Shown: positions 12,879-19,194 of the stretch, one piece after another
Numbering within the stretch: position 1 is the first letter of the stretch
Layout of the letters: the number at the start of each line of letters is the position of its first letter
Source: a virus
Virus record (IMG/VR): IMGVR_UViG_3300042691_018638
Span: 1 to 26,854 of that record
Length of the DNA: 26,854 nucleotides
Direction: 5' to 3' (one strand)
Notes under the pieces: model-generated
What the model was told of the DNA's origin: nothing
The model's input: the letters and a program-made list of their open reading frames with translations, nothing else
Database searches by the model: none
Made by a program: the position numbers and the translations under genes

Positions 12879-13733
12879 CTAGAACTCTTGGTCAAACAAC
12901 GATTCGATGGGAGCGGTAGGCGCCTTCACTACCCCGACCGCCGTAGCCTCTACGCCAGCTGTGCGTGAGACCAACTGTGGCATGACCGTCACGTTGTACG
13001 CCTTGACCACCTCGCCGTAGTCCTCGCCCTTGATAAGGTCGCGGATCGCTGCAGCTGGGTAAGGTTTGGCAAAGTTGGCCAAATCAAACACGGGGAGATC
13101 GTACACAAACTGAGCCAATGGGTCACGGTTCGTACCGAGGTACACATGGCGCTTGGTCTGAAGCCCTTTGCCACGGGTCGTGATTTGGAAATCAATCTGC
13201 GTGATCGGAATCAAGTTGTTGTCCGCATCCAGTGCCGACATCGCCAATGACTCCATGTCGTTGAGCATACCGCCAGCACCTTGACCACCAGAAACGCTGG
13301 CCTCGAGGATAACAACCGAGTTGTTCGGTGCCGGAGGATCAGTCATCACACGAGCTTCGCCCTTGTTGACCTGAATGAACTGGTTCTGCAAGTTGGCGTA
13401 GACGGTGCTACCGTCCTCCAGCTTAACCACCTTGCTCTTGTCGTACACGTTAATGAAGAACCGACGGCGTACGCTTTCCTGTACCGACTCGGGTAACAAC
13501 CGGCGAGTTTCGTTATCTACGAAAATGCGACGTTGTACTTCCACACCACCGCGCATCACCTTGAGCCACACGTGGAGCACAGTTGGCCCCAACAAAGGTT
13601 CCAGAGGATTCACGGGATCGGGAAGGAACCGAATGATACGGACACCCTCGTGCAAATCGAGGAACATGCTCTTTGCGCTTCCGGCCGACACTGACGCTTG
13701 CTGTGCTTCTTGAATCATCTTACCAAATGCCAT
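12879..13733 (-). CDS. Probable phage ssDNA-binding protein
   Basis: 284 aa. It reads like a phage single-stranded DNA-binding protein: a short N-terminal helix (MAFGKMIQEAQQ), a core segment GVRIIRFLPDP (about 30-40) like the RFLP motif of gp32-type proteins, several beta-rich segments and basic patches (RRRFFINVYDKSKVV). The C-terminus is a flexible Pro/Ala linker ending in ESLFDQEF, the acidic-aromatic tail used by SSBs to contact partner proteins. It would coat ssDNA and recruit polymerase and recombinase. ATG at 13733 has GGTGA 5-6 bases upstream; in-frame GTG codons at 13745 and 13742 are alternatives. It has its own predicted promoter and terminator, as expected for a protein needed in large amounts. 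The identification rests on motifs and context only. Confidence 0.7.
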   Translation of the reverse strand: MAFGKMIQEAQQASVSAGSAKSMFLDLHEGVRIIRFLPDPVNPLEPLLGPTVLHVWLKVMRGGVEVQRRIFVDNETRRLLPESVQESVRRRFFINVYDKSKVVKLEDGSTVYANLQNQFIQVNKGEARVMTDPPAPNNSVVILEASVSGGQGAGGMLNDMESLAMSALDADNNLIPITQIDFQITTRGKGLQTKRHVYLGTNRDPLAQFVYDLPVFDLANFAKPYPAAAIRDLIKGEDYGEVVKAYNVTVMPQLVSRTAGVEATAVGVVKAPTAPIESLFDQEF

Positions 13734-13734
13734 A

Positions 13735-13905
13735 TTATTCACCACTCTCCTGCATTACGGCGATTTCTCTCGCCATCGAATTTAGCTCATCAAGAATATC
13801 TTTCCGAACTACGCTGGTAACTATACCACGAGCTTCCAACCGTGTCAAGAGTCTTTTGATGTACTTCTTGATCACGCCATCAAACTTTTTGTTTAAGTGC
13901 TTCAT
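13735..13905 (-). CDS. Small basic helical hypothetical protein
   Basis: 56-aa protein, basic in its first half (KHLNKKFDGVIKKYIKRLLTRLEARG) and acidic in its second (KDILDELNSMAREIAVMQESGE). Two helices are likely. ATG at 13905 was preferred over the earlier ATG (13920) because GGAGA lies at the right distance; it overlaps the glycosyltransferase gene by 26 bases. The 3' end reaches to two bases before the SSB start, and the SSB's own promoter lies inside this gene. No known family is recognised. The position next to SSB hints at a replication-accessory role. Confidence 0.6.
   Translation of the reverse strand: MKHLNKKFDGVIKKYIKRLLTRLEARGIVTSVVRKDILDELNSMAREIAVMQESGE
13820..13848 (-). promoter_or_regulatory. 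Predicted sigma70 promoter for the ssDNA-binding protein gene
   Basis: On the minus strand TTGACA (13843-13848, perfect) is separated by exactly 17 bases from TATAGT (13820-13825, 5 of 6), which also has the TGn extended -10. It lies inside the small 56-aa gene and would start an mRNA about 80 bases before the ssDNA-binding protein ATG. With the strong terminator after that gene, it defines a short transcript carrying only this gene. Confidence 0.6.
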
Positions 13906-15088
13906 CAATAATCTCCACAAACTGACGCGCGATCACATCCCAGTTAAATTTCTTTTGGGTCATGTGTTCAAAACCGCGCTGACCTAGCTCCAGCCGATAC
14001 TGCTTGTCAGTGTACAGCTTGTGTAATGTGGCGATAGCACTTTCCATTTCAGTGACGTGATGAATTGTGTTCAAGCCACGATCAGTAAGCGCGGGCCATG
14101 GGTAGATCTCCATGTACTCGGCATTACCCTCTGGCCACTCGGCCAACGCTGAGTGACGTGGGATAATCACAGGACAGGCAACTGCCATCGCTTCGGCCAC
14201 TGGCAAACACCAGCCCTCTGCAGCGGTAGTAGTGAAGAACACATCGGCGACGTTATACACCATGTTGAGCTGCTCCACAGGTAGTCCCGCATCAGGACGG
14301 ATGTTTGGGGAGGAAATCGCCAACCGCTCCTCAATCCCGAGGTAGGTGGCCCACTGCAAGACATCGATACCGAAGTCCTGCAACGCACCGTGATAGTAAA
14401 AGCGCACGTTTGGAGGAAGGTCGTACCGCTTCACCCACTCGGCGAAGTAGTACATGGTGAGATCAATACGCTTGCGCGGTTGATTGCGTTGCAAACAAAG
14501 TACAATGTAATCATCCTCACCAAGCATCATGTTCTTCTTCAACGTCTTTTTGTCGGGTAATGGATAAAACGACTGCGTGTTAACTCCGTGAGGAATTACG
14601 GCTACATTTTTAAGCGCAATGTCGGGTGGTCTGTTCTCTAACTCGCGCTTGCCGAAGTTTGTATAGGATACAACACGATCGTATTGTTGAAGACCCTCCA
14701 CAAATTCACTCTTAATGTTCTCCGCATCGATCGGAGTGTAGGCGATAAACTTTGCCTTAAATGCTGGATTGTCCGCTTTGTACTTTGCAAAAACCGTAGC
14801 ATAATCACGGCAAATCCACGGGTCGTTCAACACAAACACAACGTCAGGTTGAATACGCGTCAGCATCTCGGCTAGACGCGTAACACCCCAGACCTCACCG
14901 CCAGACGACGCAGGGTACACCTTTAATCCTTCAATCAATGGGGAATAATCCCCGTAGTAGTTAACCCCAAGCACATGCAAGTCATAAATTTTCTTGAATG
15001 TACGTATAAGGTTAGTACTAACTACCCCAAATCCAGTTTGTACTGGAAAGTCTCCGATGTATAACATCTTTTGTACTGGTCGTGACAT
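13880..15088 (-). CDS. GT4-type (GT-B fold) glycosyltransferase
   Basis: 402 aa. It has two Rossmann-type halves as in GT-B enzymes. The N-terminal half has LYIGDFPVQTGFGVVS (9-24), a Gly-rich loop near the acceptor site. IPHGVNTQSFYPL (165-177) marks the domain junction seen in GT4 enzymes, QRNQPRKRIDL (200-210) is the nucleotide-binding loop, and AAEGWCLPVAEAMA (289-302) holds the E-x7-E motif (Glu291, Glu299) that binds the donor sugar. Retaining transfer from UDP-, GDP- or ADP-sugar is expected. There is no signal peptide, so it acts in the cytoplasm. ATG at 15088 has AAGGAG at good spacing. It is far from the other glycosyltransferases (171-1551) and lies in a replication/regulatory block. 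The acceptor is unknown. Confidence 0.88.
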   Translation of the reverse strand: MSRPVQKMLYIGDFPVQTGFGVVSTNLIRTFKKIYDLHVLGVNYYGDYSPLIEGLKVYPASSGGEVWGVTRLAEMLTRIQPDVVFVLNDPWICRDYATVFAKYKADNPAFKAKFIAYTPIDAENIKSEFVEGLQQYDRVVSYTNFGKRELENRPPDIALKNVAVIPHGVNTQSFYPLPDKKTLKKNMMLGEDDYIVLCLQRNQPRKRIDLTMYYFAEWVKRYDLPPNVRFYYHGALQDFGIDVLQWATYLGIEERLAISSPNIRPDAGLPVEQLNMVYNVADVFFTTTAAEGWCLPVAEAMAVACPVIIPRHSALAEWPEGNAEYMEIYPWPALTDRGLNTIHHVTEMESAIATLHKLYTDKQYRLELGQRGFEHMTQKKFNWDVIARQFVEIIDEALKQKV

Positions 15089-15100
15089 AACGTCTCCTTT

Positions 15101-15685
15101 TTAATAAACCTTTGGACCGATGATTGTGTTGAGCGGCTGACGGGTGGACTTCGGTTGAGCAATCTTTAGTTTAAACATTGCAGTTAGTTCCTCCTGCAGT
15201 GTGTCTAGCACGTGGTTCATGGATCGGGACGCTTCAGTATTTGTGTACTTTACGTCGGCGGTAGACCACGAGGTAAACGCAGAACTAGACGAGGATAGTT
15301 TGGCCAAATGTACTAGATAGGTCGCGGCTAGTATTATTGCATCTTCGTCGTTCTGCTCAATGATTGGCAACGGTGGTTGCACAAACAATAAAAACGGATT
15401 CCTAAACGTATCGCCTGTGCGTAGACCGCTTGGTAGAAACGCGTATCCATTCACTGTACTGCACCAAATAACACCGGCAGCTGGTGCGCCTGCTGGCTGC
15501 TCCGCAGCAATCAAACCCGAACTGAAGATTTGATACTTCGATCGCCACCGTTTTTGCAGGAACTTCACACCGTTTACCAATGACATGCGAATCAAAGGCT
15601 CCGAGTACTGATCCTCGTTGAAGTCACCTAAGCGAATGCGAACGGACTCAATCAAGTAGTCCAAATTCGTCATAGTTACAATCAT
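15101..15685 (-). CDS. Hypothetical protein, possibly a head-tail adaptor
   Basis: 194 aa. The N-terminus NLDYLIESVRIRLGDFNEDQYSEPLIRMSLVNGVKFLQKRW resembles the opening helices of phage head-tail connector/adaptor proteins, which carry a RLGD motif followed by helices. The middle holds short beta strands (FLPSGL, FVQPPLPI) and the C-terminus is helical (SRSMNHVLDTLQEELTAMFKL) with a basic tail. The assignment is weak. It lies just after the tail-fibre module and is the first gene behind the consensus promoter at 15697-15726. ATG at 15685 has AGGAG at 6 bases; ATG 15691 and ATG 15673 are alternatives that matter for how it is translated (see findings). Confidence 0.6.
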   Translation of the reverse strand: MIVTMTNLDYLIESVRIRLGDFNEDQYSEPLIRMSLVNGVKFLQKRWRSKYQIFSSGLIAAEQPAGAPAAGVIWCSTVNGYAFLPSGLRTGDTFRNPFLLFVQPPLPIIEQNDEDAIILAATYLVHLAKLSSSSSAFTSWSTADVKYTNTEASRSMNHVLDTLQEELTAMFKLKIAQPKSTRQPLNTIIGPKVY

Positions 15686-15696
15686 GCTCATCTCCT

Positions 15697-15726
15697 ATTA
15701 TACTGTTTTTATTTTTAGTTTGTCAA
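15697..15726 (-). promoter_or_regulatory. Consensus sigma70 promoter TTGACA-18-TATAAT
   Basis: Both hexamers are perfect matches on the minus strand: TTGACA at 15721-15726 and TATAAT at 15697-15702, with an 18-base AT-rich spacer. It starts 8 bases after the stop of the tail-fibre chaperone gene and is the clearest promoter in the window. It opens the transcription unit with the 194-aa protein, the GT4 enzyme and the SSB. The SD AGGAG of the first gene lies directly against the -10, so the predicted transcript would start at or after the SD. Confidence 0.8.
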
Positions 15727-15734
15727 CTAGTCCC

Positions 15735-15956
15735 TTACGGTGAGAGTAATTCTAATGGGTTATCCGGAAATATTACATCGTCAGGATTGTTAAAGTCCTT
15801 TGTTAAGTCCCTTAGTTTTTGCCTGTACACCTGCATTGCTTCGATTAGTTCAAAAGTTAAGTCTACATCAGCCAGCTGTGTCCAGTCGGTCTGCGAAAGA
15901 AGTCCGTTCCGGTTGCTTCTTATGTTCTTCCATTTGTCTTGTGTTTGTTTATCCAT
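15735..15956 (-). CDS. Tail-fibre assembly chaperone (phage_TAC_APC-like)
   Basis: 73 aa. The pattern W-x-x-I-R-x-x-R-N-x-L-L (WKNIRSNRNGLL), then TDWTQLADVDLT, YRQKLRDL and finally PDDVIFPDNPL is that of the small chaperone domain encoded next to tail-fibre genes (PF16778 phage tail assembly chaperone). It assists folding or trimerisation of the long fibre encoded immediately upstream; the family is usually located just after the fibre gene. ATG at 15956 overlaps the fibre stop by 8 bases. The SD is weak (AGGTGA 9 bases away), so translation may be coupled to that of the fibre. A 194-aa gene follows after a promoter. Confidence 0.85.
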   Translation of the reverse strand: MDKQTQDKWKNIRSNRNGLLSQTDWTQLADVDLTFELIEAMQVYRQKLRDLTKDFNNPDDVIFPDNPLELLSP

Positions 15957-18900
15957 ATATTCTAATCACCTTTCCAGCCCAACCATCAGAGCCACTAGCT
16001 CCGGCAATCGAGGCCGTAAGTTCTACAGAAAATCCCGCGACTGCCGCTGCGGTTGTGTGAGTTTGTACGTTTGCCTGTTGTGCACTTGATACCTGACTTG
16101 TAATTTGCGGGGCTACTGCTTGATTGTTTAATAATACGTTACCGGCTCCTGCTACAGGGGCAGTCCCGCCACTTCTTGTAAAAACGGAGTACACCATGTT
16201 TCCCGTCGTTGGTGTTGTAACCAGTGTGGTCGTAAGTGTTGTTGCCGAGTTAGTTGCGTTAGTTGCAATATTGCCTGTTATGGCGGTACTAAGCTCTAAA
16301 CCCGAAATTTCGTCCATAATCGCCCTTGCTGCCGTGTTAATGTTGGATAAGTTTATAACAATATCTAGACTATCAACTAAATCAGGCTCGGTTCCGCTGT
16401 AAAATCCGTACCAAGTTTCTTGAGCTCTTGTAGGAGCAGCGATAGTTGAATACTCGACTCTTGAACCACTAAGATTATACCAGTTTATTCCATAGCCCGT
16501 TATGCTATTAACTCCTGAACCACCGAGCCCTGCAGCGACATTTAAGTGTACAGTTATTAGGTAAAGCTTACCTTTAGATAAAGTATGTGTTGGAGTTATA
16601 GTTAATGTTTGTGTAGCGGTCGTATTTGTTCCTGAAGCGTGAGCTACGGGCAGTGTCCCGTTTGTTCCAAAAACTGATGTTCCACCAGTTCCCCCTGTAG
16701 CTGTCGGGGTTATTGCAGAAGTTTTCGCAATTACACACACGACTCCACCACCTCCACCACCTCCACCGCCAAAACTCCCACCTGTTCCTGCAGCATTTCC
16801 ACCGCTACCACCGTTTGCTGAGATAGTTCCGCTACCCGTAATTACGGGCGCGGCAACAAAACATATACCGCCACCACCACCACCCGCGCCTGAGGTAGCA
16901 GCAGTTCCGGTAACTGACTTGGCACCACCACCACCTCCGATTGAGGGGGTCATTTGCCAATTAGTTGCACCAACCACGTACCTTGTTAGATAATTTACAT
17001 AGTTAGAAGTGACTTTAGAACCTCCGTCCGCATTTGCGGGGTTTGTCGCATTAGTAGGAGCAATCTGCCCCCCGTTAAAACCTATGTTATTTAGCCTACC
17101 TTGACCACCCCTACCACCAACACCCCCAACCCAAGTGTTTGCCGTTGGTGTTGCTTGAGCAGTCCCAGCTGCACCCGCTGAAGCAGCGAGTAAGCCCGCA
17201 GCTCCTGCTCCACCTGCTTTAAAGAATCCACCTAGTCCGCCCGCGCCTGCTACTGCGCCCGAACCATTTGAACCGTTGTTGTGAATATTTCCCGCTGCAT
17301 TAATAGAAGTTGTAGCAAAAAGTCTATACCCCGCGGTAATTACTGTATAACCTGAAGAAACACTAATTGTGGTTGCCCAGACATCTCTTGTTAATGTATA
17401 AATTGTGCTTGAGTACGTTGCAAAACTGTAGGCTGAGGAGCCGTCAAAAGTAACTGCCCCGTCTGCACCATCTCCGTAAACAGGTAGGGTCTGGTCACCG
17501 GTGTTAGTTCCCGATAAATTTGAAGCCGATATGGTACCCGAAGTCGTCGTATTTCCTGTAGCTGAGGCAACAGTAAACTTATTTGTGTTTACACCAAAAT
17601 TACTAAGTACGTTTAATGCTCCTGAGATTGTAGTATTCGCATTAATATCGGCAGTAGGCTCTGTATATACGCTGTCGTTTACAGCAAAAAGTGTCTTGGG
17701 CTGCATCTCTCCCGGCGAAGAATTAAGGGTCAAGGAAGTTACGTCATTTTCAGCGTGTATTCTCAAATTAATTGATGAAGTATACTCAAACGCAGCCTCT
17801 GAGTACAAGATTATATCAGAGTTATTTTTCGAAAAAGCAGTAATCCAATTCTGAGCGTTATTCGAGTAGGGAGCAGCATACCCGCTAGTCCACCCTTCAA
17901 CATTACCTCCCGCCTGAGTCACCATGTAAACTTTGTTGGAGGCGGGTTGATAAAAACCCGCTGTATATCCGGCAACACCCTGCCCCTGTGCTGTGCTATT
18001 ATATGCTGTACTTTTCCAACGTGTAATGCTAGAGTTATTAGCTAAAGCTGGCGTATCGAGGTAGTATCTATTTGGGTTCGAATTCGGTGCAGAGGTGTAA
18101 GGTGAGGTAAAATTCAAACCACCTGAGTAAAGTTTTACTGCACTGTTAGCTCCAGCCGTCAACGCACCGTCGCTACCGATGTCTACCTGAGCAATACCCC
18201 CTGAAAATGTAGTTAATCTGCTGATACCGCTGGTGGTGTATATTTTAAGGCCAGTCGTTGGTGCGCTAGCTGAACCAGCACCGGCCCACAAGTATCCCTC
18301 GGTACCTATAGTAATACCGCTGTTAACCGTGAGTGTGCCCATGTTTGCGGCTACTGCGTCTAGTTGATTTACTGATAATTTGTTGGCAGTAATAGTACCC
18401 GCAGCAATCAACTCACCACTGATTGTACCGGCGAGTATCTTGTTACCGGTCACCGTACCATCACGCATCAAGATACCGGAGATCGTACCGTCTACAATTT
18501 TAGAACCATCGATGCTTTTATCACCGATTAGATCGGGCCCAACTACAATGCTGTCACTTACCCGCAATGAGATCGTATCGATAAGCTCTGCAGTTACGTG
18601 ATAAGCTTTGATAGAGTTCACGTCGATGTCATACGCTTGTACAGCGCGACGAGGAATGATCTGACTGACACGGTACGAACCAACACCCGAGTGTGATACT
18701 ACGAACGCCTGCGAGTCCGTGGCGTGCGGAAAAACTACCTTGTATGTACCCGGGCTCGGTACCTCAACGGCCAAGGATTCTGGATCTACCGGAGTAGTCG
18801 GATAGTACGTGCTAAGAATTAATTCCTCTGAACCAGCGTCTCCCGAGGTGGTGTACGGAGCGCCGTAAAAGTTTTGAACAAAACTGAACACGCTGTCGGC

Positions 18901-19185
18901 AGCTTGTATGTACAGCTGAATTGGCCCACCCTCGAGAAGAGTAATAGTGACGCCGTTGTAGCGATCGCGCACCTGCGAAGTGATGGCCGTCTGATGCCAA
19001 CCACCTGAGTACACAAAGTACAAAGACGGATCGTCAGTGTATAAATCATTAGGGTCTGTCGTACCCGAGCCGGTGTACCAAGAAATGCCCAAAGGTAACT
19101 GAACCTGTCTGCGCGGACTGCTATCGAGGTAAGACACAGAACCTTTGCTGCTGCTCAGATCGTCTATGTAATCGGTTATTGCCAT
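15949..19185 (-). CDS. Tail fibre / receptor-binding protein
   Basis: 1078 aa. The N-terminal region (1-200) is likely the attachment domain. Residues 221-270 form five decapeptide repeats of the type x-[DA]-G-[TS]-[IV]-[ST]-G-x-x-[IL], a stalk-like element seen in phage fibres. The mid region (290-600) is Ser/Thr/Asn-rich beta structure. Residues about 600-630 (TLTRDVWATTISVSSGYTVI, then GYRLFATTSI) match a familiar fibre segment that leads into a glycine-rich domain (about 630-842) with several GGGGG runs, as in receptor-recognising polyglycine domains. The C-terminal 235 residues are a further beta-rich domain. It ends in an 8-base overlap with its chaperone. ATG at 19185 has AAGGAG. No peptidase autochaperone motif was found. 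The host receptor is unknown. Confidence 0.85.
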   Translation of the reverse strand: MAITDYIDDLSSSKGSVSYLDSSPRRQVQLPLGISWYTGSGTTDPNDLYTDDPSLYFVYSGGWHQTAITSQVRDRYNGVTITLLEGGPIQLYIQAADSVFSFVQNFYGAPYTTSGDAGSEELILSTYYPTTPVDPESLAVEVPSPGTYKVVFPHATDSQAFVVSHSGVGSYRVSQIIPRRAVQAYDIDVNSIKAYHVTAELIDTISLRVSDSIVVGPDLIGDKSIDGSKIVDGTISGILMRDGTVTGNKILAGTISGELIAAGTITANKLSVNQLDAVAANMGTLTVNSGITIGTEGYLWAGAGSASAPTTGLKIYTTSGISRLTTFSGGIAQVDIGSDGALTAGANSAVKLYSGGLNFTSPYTSAPNSNPNRYYLDTPALANNSSITRWKSTAYNSTAQGQGVAGYTAGFYQPASNKVYMVTQAGGNVEGWTSGYAAPYSNNAQNWITAFSKNNSDIILYSEAAFEYTSSINLRIHAENDVTSLTLNSSPGEMQPKTLFAVNDSVYTEPTADINANTTISGALNVLSNFGVNTNKFTVASATGNTTTSGTISASNLSGTNTGDQTLPVYGDGADGAVTFDGSSAYSFATYSSTIYTLTRDVWATTISVSSGYTVITAGYRLFATTSINAAGNIHNNGSNGSGAVAGAGGLGGFFKAGGAGAAGLLAASAGAAGTAQATPTANTWVGGVGGRGGQGRLNNIGFNGGQIAPTNATNPANADGGSKVTSNYVNYLTRYVVGATNWQMTPSIGGGGGAKSVTGTAATSGAGGGGGGICFVAAPVITGSGTISANGGSGGNAAGTGGSFGGGGGGGGGVVCVIAKTSAITPTATGGTGGTSVFGTNGTLPVAHASGTNTTATQTLTITPTHTLSKGKLYLITVHLNVAAGLGGSGVNSITGYGINWYNLSGSRVEYSTIAAPTRAQETWYGFYSGTEPDLVDSLDIVINLSNINTAARAIMDEISGLELSTAITGNIATNATNSATTLTTTLVTTPTTGNMVYSVFTRSGGTAPVAGAGNVLLNNQAVAPQITSQVSSAQQANVQTHTTAAAVAGFSVELTASIAGASGSDGWAGKVIRIYG
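16660..17293 (-). repeat. Glycine-rich low-complexity region of the tail fibre gene
   Basis: Minus-strand codons GGT, GGC and GGA dominate, appearing on the plus strand as CCA/CCN triplet runs near 16745-16780, 16863-16890 and 16922-16942. It encodes runs of up to about nine glycines separated by short strands. Such triplet runs may be unstable in replication and could change the length of Gly runs. The DNA feature and the encoded glycine runs are seen directly; the instability is inferred. Confidence 0.75.
18376..18525 (-). repeat. Five decapeptide repeats in the tail fibre
   Basis: Residues 221-270 of the tail fibre are five consecutive 10-residue units with the consensus x-[DA]-G-[TS]-[IV]-[ST]-G-x-x-[IL], each 30 bases. 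Units are diverged in DNA but in register. Similar GTI-type repeats occur in the shafts of several phage fibres and tip proteins. They could vary in number by recombination. Confidence 0.75.
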
Positions 19186-19194
19186 AGGTACTCC

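Noticed and set aside
17501-17854. 117-aa plus-strand open frame in the tail fibre
   Set aside because: Antisense to a continuous fibre gene, no SD, composition explained by the repeat-rich coding strand.
17806-18000. Additional TATAAT boxes in the tail fibre gene
   Set aside because: They fall in AT-rich coding sequence and lack a good -35 or extended -10, so chance matches are likely.
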